The notes under the pieces: model-generated
What the model was told of the DNA's origin: nothing
What the model saw: the letters and a program-made list of their open reading frames with translations, nothing else
Databases searched by the model: none
In this document: piece after piece, positions 33,770 through 41,719 of the stretch
Layout of the letters: each line of letters starts with the position of its first letter
How positions within the stretch are numbered: the stretch's first letter is position 1
Source: Corynebacterium sp. HMSC074A01
GTDB lineage: Bacteria; Actinomycetota; Actinomycetes; Mycobacteriales; Mycobacteriaceae
DNA length: 64,000 nt
Direction: 5' to 3'
Assembly (NCBI RefSeq): GCF_001831515.1
Contig: NZ_KV825598.1
Location: forward strand, 145,703 to 209,702
Position numbers and translations under genes: made by a program

Positions 33770-35139
33770 GCGCGACCACACTGATGACGGCAACGAGGGT
33801 GCGCTCCAAAGAGGCCTCTTCTCAAAGAGGGTCCGGCGAGCGCTGGGTGCGAAAGCTCTCCGTGGCCGCGCTAGCGGTGGCGACGTGGATGCTGTGCACA
33901 CTCGCCGGCGGGACCTGGATGTTTGTTCAGCGCGACAGGCACTACCCGAACCTCGGCGGCGACATCGACATCCCGCTGCTCTACATCGGGCTCGCACTCT
34001 TCGCGTGCGCGCTGCTCATCCCCACCCTGCTCACCCTGCTCACACAGGCGGCGCGGGCGGACCTGAGCGGGCGCGAGCAACAGCTCGCGGTGCTAAGGCT
34101 CATCGGCGCGACCGCAGGCGAGGTGCGCGGCATGATGATCCTGCAGGCGCTACGCAGGGCCTTCGTCGGGTTGAGCATCGGCACGGCGGCGTACGTAGCG
34201 AGCGTGCCCGCCTGGTCAGCCCTTTCCTTTCAAGGGACGAAGATCGGCACCTGGGAAATGTTCACCTGGTGGGTCGTGCCGATCGCGTGGGCGGCCGTCG
34301 CGCTGCTCGCTGCGGGCTCCGTGTGGCGCGCGCTGCAGCAGGTGGCGGTCACACCGCTCGGCGTGACCAAGCGAGTGCCGCACCCCGGGCAGAAAGCAAT
34401 CACGACTGTGTGCGCCGTCGCCGCAGCAATCGGTCTGTACATCTGGCTTGCTAGGCACCCGATCGCGCCGGAGGCCGATATCGCGGACGTCCTGGTTGCG
34501 CTCGTCGCCTTCACCGGGTTCTTGGTGGTGAATACGCTGATCGCCGTCGGGGTGATCCAGGTTGTGGCGCGCTTCAGCTACCGAATCCCGGGCGCGTACA
34601 ACTACGTAGCGACGCGCCGGGTGAGCCGCGGCGCGAAGAACACGTGGCGCAGGTGCAGCGCGCTGTTCTTCGTCGCGTTCACCGCCGGGCTGGCGGGGGC
34701 ATTCCAGAGCATCGCGGAAAGTGAGGTGGCTCCCGAGGAGGCGCTCATCGTGCAAGATCTGCCCAAGGGCATCGCCATCACGGTGCTCTTCGGCGCGGTA
34801 CTGCTGGTGCTGTTCACCCTGCTGACGCAGACGCTTGCGGTGGTGGAGCAGAAGCAGCTGACCAAGTCGCTCCACTTCATCGGTGCGGCACCAACTTTTC
34901 ACACAAAGGTTGCGGTGCGCGAAATTGGGGTGCCGATGGTGGTCGCAGCGCTGCTGGGATTTGGTCAAGGCGCGCTCGTCGGCCTGGCCATGGTCGGGGC
35001 AACGCCCGACGGGATCGCAACCGTACTGTTCTTCGGCGCACTCATCGCACTCGCCCTGGTCGGCTGTCTGGCCGCCGTTGTCGCCACCGGCCGGCTCCGC
35101 GAGAAAGTACTCGCGGAAACCGGCCGGGCAAACGACTAG
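33766..35139 (+). CDS. FtsX-like ABC transporter permease
   Basis: A 457-residue membrane protein with two FtsX-type segments: helices near residues 25-50 and 65-90 followed by the characteristic QQLAVLRLIGATAGEVRGM, and a second set near 280-457. It overlaps the ATPase stop by 4 bp (ATGA). The large extracellular loop of BceB-type peptide transporters is not evident. One copy of the dispersed inverted repeat lies at 34893. The stop shares CTAG with convergent dprE2. Confidence 0.84.
   Translation: MSATTLMTATRVRSKEASSQRGSGERWVRKLSVAALAVATWMLCTLAGGTWMFVQRDRHYPNLGGDIDIPLLYIGLALFACALLIPTLLTLLTQAARADLSGREQQLAVLRLIGATAGEVRGMMILQALRRAFVGLSIGTAAYVASVPAWSALSFQGTKIGTWEMFTWWVVPIAWAAVALLAAGSVWRALQQVAVTPLGVTKRVPHPGQKAITTVCAVAAAIGLYIWLARHPIAPEADIADVLVALVAFTGFLVVNTLIAVGVIQVVARFSYRIPGAYNYVATRRVSRGAKNTWRRCSALFFVAFTAGLAGAFQSIAESEVAPEEALIVQDLPKGIAITVLFGAVLLVLFTLLTQTLAVVEQKQLTKSLHFIGAAPTFHTKVAVREIGVPMVVAALLGFGQGALVGLAMVGATPDGIATVLFFGALIALALVGCLAAVVATGRLREKVLAETGRAND
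34893..34911. repeat. dispersed inverted repeat, copy 12
   Basis: AACTTTT-CACAC-AAAGGTT, one mismatch; inside the permease gene. Confidence 0.55.
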
Positions 35140-35900
35140 AAGCTCAGCTTCCGCATGATCGGCGCCGGGATCGCCTTGAGTACCAGCGAGATCGGGCCGA
35201 AGAGCTTGTGGACGAAGACGTTGGACTTGCCGCCCAGCGCGGCGTCCACCGCGGCCTGCGCGACCTCTTCCTTGTCCACGGTCAGCGGTGCCTCGTCGAG
35301 GCCCTCGGTCATCTTGGTGCGCACCTGGCCCGGGCGGACCACGGTGACGTTGACACCATAATCCCGGAGCGCCTCGCCGAGCTGGAGATAGAAGCCGTCC
35401 ATGCCGGCCTTGGAGGCACCGTAGACGAAGTTGGAGCGGCGCACCTTCTGGCCGGCCACCGAGCTCATCGCGATAATGGTGCCGTGACCTTGTGCTTTAA
35501 ACTTTTGGCCCAAAAGTACGCCCACCGAGATCGGGGCCGTGTAGTTGGTCTGGGCGGAGGCGACGGCGGCGGCCTGGTCCTGCCAGAGCTGCTCCTGGTC
35601 GCCAAGCGTGCCGAAGGCTACGATCGCGACGTCGACGTCGCCGTCCTCGAAGGCGGCGTCGATCACGCCGGGGTGGGAATCGAAGTCGGTGGCGTCAAAG
35701 TCGATAAGACGCACCTTGGAGGCACCGGCGGCGGAGACTTCCTGCACCGCGGCGTCGATACGCGGCGAGCCCTGGCGCGCGGCGAGGGTGACGGTGGGGT
35801 TGCCGCCGCGGGAGGCGAGCTCGGAGACGATGGCGAGGCCGATCTCCGAGGTGCCGCCGAGCAGCAAGATGTTCTGGGCTTGGCCAACTGCATTCAGCAT
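35136..35900 (-). CDS. dprE2: decaprenylphospho-2-keto-arabinose reductase DprE2
   Basis: The NADH-dependent short-chain reductase that completes epimerisation of decaprenyl-phospho-ribose to decaprenyl-phospho-arabinose, the arabinose donor for AftA and Emb. It has 254 residues with LLGGTSEIGLAI at the nucleotide site and Y-x-x-x-K in VYGASKAGMD. An AAAGGA Shine-Dalgarno lies about 5 nt before the ATG. dprE1 lies 12 bp beyond this start on the same strand and upstream in the operon. One copy of the dispersed inverted repeat is at 35500. Confidence 0.92.
   Translation of the reverse strand: MLNAVGQAQNILLLGGTSEIGLAIVSELASRGGNPTVTLAARQGSPRIDAAVQEVSAAGASKVRLIDFDATDFDSHPGVIDAAFEDGDVDVAIVAFGTLGDQEQLWQDQAAAVASAQTNYTAPISVGVLLGQKFKAQGHGTIIAMSSVAGQKVRRSNFVYGASKAGMDGFYLQLGEALRDYGVNVTVVRPGQVRTKMTEGLDEAPLTVDKEEVAQAAVDAALGGKSNVFVHKLFGPISLVLKAIPAPIMRKLSF
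35500..35518. repeat. dispersed inverted repeat, copy 13
   Basis: AACTTTT-GGCCC-AAAAGTA, one terminal mismatch; inside dprE2. Confidence 0.6.
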
Positions 35901-35912
35901 TGGGGTTCCTTT

Positions 35913-37292
35913 CTAGTGCAGCTCGAGGCGGCGGGACATGTCGGAGGCGAAAACGCCGGTCGGGTCGATCTCGTTGCGGGTCTTCAGCCAGCCGGGGAGC
36001 TCCGGGTACATCTTGTGGAACTTCTCGGCGCTGGTGCGGGACTCCTTGGCCAGGTAGAGGCGGCCGCCGAACTCCATGACCTGGTCGTCGAGGCGGTCGA
36101 GGAAGGTGTTGAGCCCGTCGCGGATCGGGAAGTCCACGCACACGTTCCAGCCCTTCATCGGGTAGGACAGCGGCGCGCGGTTGCCCTCGCCGAACAGCTT
36201 GAACACGTTCAGCGCCGTGTAGTGGCCCGAGGACTGGATCTGGTAGATGATGTCCTTGAACGGCTCCACCGCGTTCGTGGGCACCACGAACTGGTACTGC
36301 AGGAAGCCGGCAGAACCGTAGCCGCGGTTCCACTCGCCGATCAGGTCGAGCGGCTGGTAGAACTGCGTGAGGTTCAGGATGTCGTTCTTCGAAGGCGAGC
36401 CCATCATGTAGTACGCCTCGCCGATGGCGGACAGCGTCAGCTTGTTCATGGTCCAGGACGGGAAGATGTCCGGCACCGTCATCAGCTGCGGGGCCTTGAA
36501 CTTCAGCGGGTCCTTCGCCAGCTTCGGCGCGTACTCCTTGAGCTGGTCCAGGGTGGCCAGCGAGCCGCGGGAAATGGTGGAGCGACCCGTCTTCGGCGGC
36601 GCGGAGATCGCGTCGAACCACGCGGAAGAGTAGGTGTAGCCCTCCTCCTGGCCGTGGGAGTGCTCCTCGATCGTCTCGTCGAGCGTGCTGGTGCGCACGG
36701 TATCGGAGATGAAGTAGGCGGTCTCCGTGAACGTCATCTGGATGCGGGCGCGCAGGATGATGCCGGTCAGGCCCATTCCGCCAACGGTGGCCCAGAACAG
36801 CTCAGAGGTTTCGCCCTCTGGCTCGAGGTGGAGCACGCGCCCGTCGGCAACCAAAAGCTCCATGGAGAGCACATGGTCGCCGAAGGAGCCGGCGGAGTGG
36901 TGGTTCTTGCCGTGGATATCGGGGCCGATCGCGCCGCCGATGGTGACCTGGCGCGTGCCGGGCAGGACGGGGACCCACAGCCCGTAGGGCAGCGCGGCCT
37001 TCATCAGCTGGTCCAGGGTCACGCCCGCGTCCACGTCCACGATGCCGGTGTCCGGGTCGATGGAGTGGATCTGGTTGAGCGGCTGCATGTCGACGACCAG
37101 CCCGCCGCCGTTCTGCGCCGGGTCGCCGTAGGAGCGGCCCATGCCGCGGGCGATGACGCCGCGGCCGCTCTCGGCCGCGACCTGCACGGCCTTCGCGATG
37201 GTGTCCACGTCCGGGGTGGAGACGACGTGCGCCGTCGACGGGGCGGTGCGGCCCCAGCCGTAGAGGGATTTCAGTTCGGTGTGAAGTTCCAT
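35913..37292 (-). CDS. dprE1: decaprenylphosphoryl-beta-D-ribose 2-oxidase DprE1
   Basis: The FAD-dependent oxidase that starts DPA synthesis, 459 residues. The N-terminal FAD domain of the VAO type has [14 protein letters not shown] and the phosphate loop [14 protein letters not shown]. The C-terminal ALO-like domain carries [10 protein letters not shown] with the cysteine at about residue 385, the position equivalent to Cys387 of M. tuberculosis DprE1, the covalent target of benzothiazinones. ATG 37292 is the likely start, with GGAG close upstream; a TTG six codons earlier is possible. Confidence 0.93.
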   Translation of the reverse strand: MELHTELKSLYGWGRTAPSTAHVVSTPDVDTIAKAVQVAAESGRGVIARGMGRSYGDPAQNGGGLVVDMQPLNQIHSIDPDTGIVDVDAGVTLDQLMKAALPYGLWVPVLPGTRQVTIGGAIGPDIHGKNHHSAGSFGDHVLSMELLVADGRVLHLEPEGETSELFWATVGGMGLTGIILRARIQMTFTETAYFISDTVRTSTLDETIEEHSHGQEEGYTYSSAWFDAISAPPKTGRSTISRGSLATLDQLKEYAPKLAKDPLKFKAPQLMTVPDIFPSWTMNKLTLSAIGEAYYMMGSPSKNDILNLTQFYQPLDLIGEWNRGYGSAGFLQYQFVVPTNAVEPFKDIIYQIQSSGHYTALNVFKLFGEGNRAPLSYPMKGWNVCVDFPIRDGLNTFLDRLDDQVMEFGGRLYLAKESRTSAEKFHKMYPELPGWLKTRNEIDPTGVFASDMSRRLELH

Positions 37293-37398
37293 ATCTCCGC
37301 TTCTGATCAAACTAAAGGTGGAAAAGCTTCTTCGTGTTCGAGCCTACCCACAACGCGTGGAACTTCCGGTATTGAAAGGTGTGATCTTAGACAGATTC

Positions 37399-37635
37399 TT
37401 ACAGGTCCATGATCTGCCTGATCTCCTCCGGCAGCTCTTCTTGCGAGGTGATGACGGGTTTACCTGCCTCTTTGTGCTCGCGCAGCAGCTCGTAGATGCG
37501 CCCGCGGCCCACCGAATCCACGAACGGCAGCTCTTCGACGAACAGCCGCACCATGAAGTCGGACAGCGGCGCGTCGACGCGCTGAGCTGCCTCGTGGATT
37601 GCGTCCGGGTCGTCGCCTTTGTAGTGCTTCCTCAT
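37399..37635 (-). CDS. small hypothetical protein (78 aa)
   Basis: A charged 78-residue protein beginning MRKHYKGDDPDAIHEAAQRV and ending LPEEIRQIMDL, largely helical by composition. It is not recognised. The ATG is 7 nt after a minus-strand TATGGT box (37643-37648), so it is probably expressed from a leaderless mRNA and then dprE1 and dprE2 follow in the same direction. Being short and divergent from another unknown gene, it could be regulatory, but nothing shows this. Confidence 0.68.
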   Translation of the reverse strand: MRKHYKGDDPDAIHEAAQRVDAPLSDFMVRLFVEELPFVDSVGRGRIYELLREHKEAGKPVITSQEELPEEIRQIMDL

Positions 37636-37679
37636 GCGACTCACCATAGCGCGCACGAAAAACCTCTATTGTGGGCGCC
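37636..37679. promoter_or_regulatory. 44-bp divergent promoter region with two -10 boxes
   Basis: TATGGT on the minus strand (37643-37648) and TATTGT on the plus strand (37667-37672) are each 7 nt from a start codon. Here the boxes do not overlap. Confidence 0.55.
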
Positions 37680-38426
37680 ATGGGCAGCACGCTATACACG
37701 GAGCACCTGGCGCCGGTGATTCAACTTTCACCCGGCGCCACGCTCATGGTGCGTATTGCGCTCACCTCCGACGAGGAGGTCTACCGCTGGGTCGGCCTCG
37801 ACTCGTCCACCACGATCGAGCAGTGCCGCGAGCTCGTCGCCGCCCTCTTCGGCATCACGGAGACGGTTGGTTCGCCAAGCCAGGGCCTGCTTGTCGACGT
37901 CCTTACGTCCCCCGGCGACACCGCCACCTTCACCTGGGGCCTGTGGCAGTTCACCATGCTGCTTGCCGACGTCTACCCCGGCGGCAGCGACGGCCCCGTC
38001 TGCGTCGCCGGCGACGGCTCCTTCGCTGGCAACGAGGTGGACCTAGACCTGACAGGAAGCACGGTGAGACCCGAGGTGCGCGACGTCATCAGGCGCGCCG
38101 AGTCCTTCGACTTCGTGCCGCTCCTGCAGGTGCTCGCAGACGGGGAGCGCACCTTGCCTGCGGGGGAGCGGGCGCGGCTGGCGGGGCTCGTTCCGGCGTC
38201 GAGAAGCAAAACGAGCGATGCTTTCTGGGTCCACGTGCTGGCGATGGCGTGCTTCGAGGATTGCCCGACGACGCGACGCTTGGTGCTCAGCCTCATGCGG
38301 GCCCTGGGCTGGGAGGACACGGACGCCGACGAGGTGTTCACGCTGAGCCGCGCGGGCGAGGCGTTCGTGGGAGATTTGTCGGCGGTGGATCGGCTGGAAA
38401 TTCTGCGCGAGCTGCTCCACGGGTAG
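37680..38426 (+). CDS. hypothetical protein, possible pRiA4b Orf3-like N-terminus
   Basis: A 248-residue protein without signal peptide or membrane helix. The N-terminal stretch MVRIALTSDEEVYRWV, then TTIEQCRELVAALFGI, recalls the pRiA4b Orf3-like (MM3350) fold seen in plasmid and transposon passengers, but the match is weak. The C-terminal half is helical with conserved tryptophans (FWVHVLAMACFED, LMRALGWED). The leaderless start from TATTGT is clear. GtrA is encoded 11 bp downstream. Function unknown. Confidence 0.65.
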   Translation: MGSTLYTEHLAPVIQLSPGATLMVRIALTSDEEVYRWVGLDSSTTIEQCRELVAALFGITETVGSPSQGLLVDVLTSPGDTATFTWGLWQFTMLLADVYPGGSDGPVCVAGDGSFAGNEVDLDLTGSTVRPEVRDVIRRAESFDFVPLLQVLADGERTLPAGERARLAGLVPASRSKTSDAFWVHVLAMACFEDCPTTRRLVLSLMRALGWEDTDADEVFTLSRAGEAFVGDLSAVDRLEILRELLHG

Positions 38427-38429
38427 ACT
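38424..38429 (+). promoter_or_regulatory. -10 box TAGACT of the gtrA-like gene
   Basis: Overlaps the stop of the preceding gene and lies 8 nt before the GTG start; probable leaderless GTG mRNA. Confidence 0.5.
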
Positions 38430-38437
38430 AAGCGGCC

Positions 38438-38881
38438 GTGTCTTCCTCTTCCGCAGTATTCAAGCAGCTCGTGCCGTTTTTGATCATCGGTATCGGCTGC
38501 GCGGTCATTGACTTTGGCATCACGTATTCGCTCACCGAGCTTGTCGGCACCCAGCGCGATATGGCCAAAGCCGTCGGCTGGGTCTTCGGCACGCTGACCG
38601 CCTACCTGCTCAACTCCAAGTTCGCCTTCCAGGCCGAGGTCAACGCCAAGAAGGCGGGCGCGGTTTTCTTCCTCTACGCGGTGACCTTTGTGGTGCAGCT
38701 CCTCCTCTACCGCTGGACGGAGGGCCCGCTGATCGCCATGGGCATCGACACGAATCCGTGGAAGGACGGCGTGTCCTTCGTCATCGCGCAGGGCGTGGCC
38801 ACCGTGACGAACTTCGTGCTGCAGCGCCGCGTGATTTTTAAGGAAGAAACCAAGATCATCGCCGAGCAGGACCCGCGCTAG
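38438..38881 (+). CDS. GtrA family membrane protein (polyprenyl-phospho-sugar flippase candidate)
   Basis: A 147-residue protein with four membrane helices and GtrA-family features (FLIIGIGCAVIDFGITY, VFGTLTAYLLNSKFAF, FVLQRRVIF). In mycobacteria the homologue Rv3789 sits beside dprE1 and has been proposed to move decaprenyl-phospho-arabinose across the membrane or to act as an anchor. Here it is near dprE1 but on the opposite strand. The GTG start is set by TAGACT. The stop shares CTAG with glfT1. Confidence 0.82.
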   Translation: MSSSSAVFKQLVPFLIIGIGCAVIDFGITYSLTELVGTQRDMAKAVGWVFGTLTAYLLNSKFAFQAEVNAKKAGAVFFLYAVTFVVQLLLYRWTEGPLIAMGIDTNPWKDGVSFVIAQGVATVTNFVLQRRVIFKEETKIIAEQDPR

Positions 38882-39789
38882 GGACGTCGGAAGTCCTCGC
38901 GTGCCCCGCGGCGCAGCAGCTTCAGCCACTGGAAGAATTCCCGCGGGTTTTTGCGCTCGATGAGGAAGAACCAGCCGAAGCGGACTACCTCCTGCAGCTG
39001 CATCTTCTTCATCCCGCGCTGGTTGATGATGTAGCCGCGGTTGCGGTAGGTGAAGTAACGCTTCGTGGGGTTATCCGGCCACTGCGCGTGCGCGCGCCCG
39101 CCCATGATCGGGTGGAACTCGCCGGAGCCGTCCGGGTGCAGGTAGCTGGTGGTCAGCGCCGTGCCGTACTTCAGCCCCGACTGTGCGAGGCGGCGGTGGT
39201 ACTCCACCTCGTCGCCGCGGATAAACAGGCGGTAGTCCGGCACGCCGATGCGCTCCATGGCTTTCGCGCTGATCAGTGCGCCGTTAAACAGCGAGGCGTA
39301 CTGGGGGAGGAAGTCGCCCTCCAGCTCGTCGACGCGCCGGTGCCACACCGTGCCTTGGCGCAGCGGGAAGGCGAGCTTCTCGGGGGCGTCGATATTCGCC
39401 ACGATCGGGCTGACCTCGTGCAGTTCGTGTGCTTCGGCGACTCGGTAGAGCTCGGCGAGGACGTGCTCGTCGGCTGGGCGGCCGTCGTCATCCGCGCACC
39501 AGATCGCGTCCGCGCCGAGCGCGAGCGCGTGGAGGAAGCCGTAGGCGAAACCGCCCGCGCCGCCCAAGTTCGTGTGGCTGGGCAGGTAGACCCCGTTGTC
39601 CAGGGCAGTGACCATCTCCCTGACATGGTCTTCTGCGCCGTTATCCACCACGATTACCCAGTCAACCGGGTGCGTCTGCCCCGCCACCTGGTTGAGGGAG
39701 TGCCGCAACAACTCGGCCCGCTGATGCGTCACGATTACCGCCGCGGTCGTGCCATTCGGATCCAACAGTGCATTGTGCGCGTGCTTCAT
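38878..39789 (-). CDS. glfT1: galactofuranosyltransferase GlfT1
   Basis: Starts galactan by adding the first galactofuranose residues to the decaprenyl-linked rhamnose linker. This 303-residue GT-A protein has the nucleotide region AAVIVTHQRAELL, NLGGAGGFAYG and the metal-binding DDD in WCADDDGRPADE, followed by FNGALISAKAMERIG and IRGDEVEYHRR typical of GlfT family enzymes. The ATG at 39789 (MKHAHNALLD) gives the expected N-terminus. It is close to wzt and wzm, which export the lipid-linked galactan. Confidence 0.88.
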   Translation of the reverse strand: MKHAHNALLDPNGTTAAVIVTHQRAELLRHSLNQVAGQTHPVDWVIVVDNGAEDHVREMVTALDNGVYLPSHTNLGGAGGFAYGFLHALALGADAIWCADDDGRPADEHVLAELYRVAEAHELHEVSPIVANIDAPEKLAFPLRQGTVWHRRVDELEGDFLPQYASLFNGALISAKAMERIGVPDYRLFIRGDEVEYHRRLAQSGLKYGTALTTSYLHPDGSGEFHPIMGGRAHAQWPDNPTKRYFTYRNRGYIINQRGMKKMQLQEVVRFGWFFLIERKNPREFFQWLKLLRRGAREDFRRP

Positions 39790-39858
39790 GCTGTGTATTG
39801 TGCCCTGTCTTTCCCGCAGCGAGGGAACCGGCGCGGGGTGCGCAACGTCTAACAAGGT

Positions 39859-40833
39859 ATGAGGCGTTTGCACGATGGCATGGAGGTCGAGGTCAAAAGC
39901 GGTCTTCTGGGCGACATCAACCTGCCCTTGGCACAGATCACCGACCGCTTTGGCGTTCTCCTACGCGACGTTCTGCCGCCAGAGGAAGTGCGAGCCAACG
40001 CCGCCCGCCACCCCGAAAGGGTTGCCTACCCGGTCAGGGCGGTGCACCGCGCGCTGGCCTTCGCCATCGACCGCCCCGGCACCGTGGTGGTGGGGTTTGG
40101 GGCGCTCGCGTTGTACGGTTTGCCGTTCTTTGTCGAGGGGCAGGACACCGTGCTCATGGACAAAAACTGCCGCGAGCATCAGGCGGCGGGGGCGCACCGG
40201 CCGTCGATAGTTCGGCAAACTGGCGCGGTGGGCGAAGTCTGGGACCTGAGGCACAGCGGCTGGAAACTTCGCGCGAGTGAGCCGCATGCTGCGCTGGTGC
40301 AGTCGCTCAGGCTGTTGTGGCGGGAGGAGGTGGCGTGGCACGTGCAGGCTATCGAAGGACTCGACCGGCGCACGGTACGGGCTATCCAGCTTGTTGACGC
40401 CTCCCGGCGCCACCTGGGCCTCGACCCCGCAAGAGTCCTCCGTGCCGCAAGGAGCCAACTCAATCAACGCTGGATCTGCGATGTCCTGGCGCATTCGAGT
40501 CCCTACGCGGACTCGCCGAAGGAAACGGAACTCCGGTTGCTGCTCGGCGACGTCATCCAAAAATATGGCCTTACCCTGCAGGAACAGGTGGTTGTTCGGC
40601 GTGGGAAGGAGATCGTCACCACGTTGGACCTCGCCATCAAAGAACCCCGGATCGGCGTGATGTACGACGGCGCCCACCACGGTGAAGACCGCCAATGGAA
40701 GAAAGACGCCTACATCAACTCCATGCTCGTTGCCGAACAGTGGGCGCCCCTGAGGTTCACGAGCGTCTCATTGGCAACTGCGGCAGCGGTGGTTGAAGAA
40801 GTCGTCGTCAAGCGGCTCGGAATAACTTTGTAA
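39859..40833 (+). CDS. hypothetical protein with AbiEi/DUF559-like architecture
   Basis: A 324-residue protein. The N-terminal half has ATVVVGFGALALYGLPF-like text recalling actinobacterial AbiEi-like antitoxins, and the C-terminal part (about 225-324) has ETELRLLLGDV, LDLAIKEPRIGVMYDG and HHGEDRQWKKDAYI, resembling Vsr/DUF559-type endonuclease domains with an acidic-x-acidic and lysine core. No toxin partner is encoded next to it. It interrupts the glfT1-wzt part of the arabinogalactan cluster. The ATG at 39859 is assumed; ATG 39880 is an alternative. Confidence 0.68.
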   Translation: MRRLHDGMEVEVKSGLLGDINLPLAQITDRFGVLLRDVLPPEEVRANAARHPERVAYPVRAVHRALAFAIDRPGTVVVGFGALALYGLPFFVEGQDTVLMDKNCREHQAAGAHRPSIVRQTGAVGEVWDLRHSGWKLRASEPHAALVQSLRLLWREEVAWHVQAIEGLDRRTVRAIQLVDASRRHLGLDPARVLRAARSQLNQRWICDVLAHSSPYADSPKETELRLLLGDVIQKYGLTLQEQVVVRRGKEIVTTLDLAIKEPRIGVMYDGAHHGEDRQWKKDAYINSMLVAEQWAPLRFTSVSLATAAAVVEEVVVKRLGITL

Positions 40834-40898
40834 CGATTCCACCCGCTCCTGGGGAAACGCCACAAAATGGAATGATGTCGTCATAGATTGCCGGCAGC

Positions 40899-41693
40899 TT
40901 ATCGACGGTCCCCGTGGAAACGCTCCACCAGCTCCGCGACGTACTCGCCGGTTTCCGGCCCCTCGTAGGCGCCCACTACGTCCGAGACCAGGCCCGCCTG
41001 CCGGATCTCGCCCTTGTCCACCCACAGGGCGGTGTTGCATAGCTGGGCGAGGAAGTCGTTGGAGTGCGAGGCGAACACCAGGATGCCGGAGCGCTCCACC
41101 ATCTCTGCCAGCCGGACGCGTGCTTTGGCCATGAAGGCGGCGTCGACGGCGCCGATGCCCTCGTCGAGAAGCAAAATCTCGGGCTCGATGGAGGTGACCA
41201 CGCCGAGCGCGAGGCGCACGCGCATGCCGGTGGAGTAGGTGCGCAGCGGCATGCTGAGGTAGTCGCCGAGCTCGGAAAACTCGGCGATCTCGTCCATCTT
41301 TGCCTTCATTTGTTTGCGGGTCTGGCCGAGGAAGAGGCCGCGGATGATGATGTTCTCGTAGCCGGAGATCTCCGGGTCCATGCCGACGCCCAGGTCGAAG
41401 ACGGGCGCGACGCGGCCGCGGACATCGGCGACGCCGCGGGTCGGCTCGTAGATGCCGGAGAGCAGGCGCAACAGCGTGGACTTGCCGGCGCCGTTGTGGC
41501 CGACGAGGCCGACGCGGTCGCCCTCGCGCAGGTGCAGGTTGATGTCTTTGAGCGCCTCGACGACCACGGTGTTGGAGGCGTTCTTGCCGATCTTGCCGCC
41601 GGCGGACGACATGACGGCCTTCTTCAGCGAGCGGGACTTGGCGTCGAAGATGGGGAAGTCGACGCAGGCGTTGTAGGTGTCGATAGAAACCAT
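40899..41693 (-). CDS. wzt: galactan exporter ATP-binding protein Wzt
   Basis: The ATPase of a Wzm-Wzt polysaccharide ABC exporter, 264 residues, homologous to M. tuberculosis Rv3781 (RfbE). Walker A is GHNGAGKST, the signature lies in YSTGMRVRLALGV and Walker B in EILLLDEGIGAVD. There is no C-terminal carbohydrate-binding extension, as expected for the galactan exporter. An AAGGAG Shine-Dalgarno lies 8 nt before the ATG. Encoded 26 bp downstream of wzm. Confidence 0.9.
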   Translation of the reverse strand: MVSIDTYNACVDFPIFDAKSRSLKKAVMSSAGGKIGKNASNTVVVEALKDINLHLREGDRVGLVGHNGAGKSTLLRLLSGIYEPTRGVADVRGRVAPVFDLGVGMDPEISGYENIIIRGLFLGQTRKQMKAKMDEIAEFSELGDYLSMPLRTYSTGMRVRLALGVVTSIEPEILLLDEGIGAVDAAFMAKARVRLAEMVERSGILVFASHSNDFLAQLCNTALWVDKGEIRQAGLVSDVVGAYEGPETGEYVAELVERFHGDRR

Positions 41694-41719
41694 TGAGCAG
41701 ACTCCTTCTTAGACCTGAA

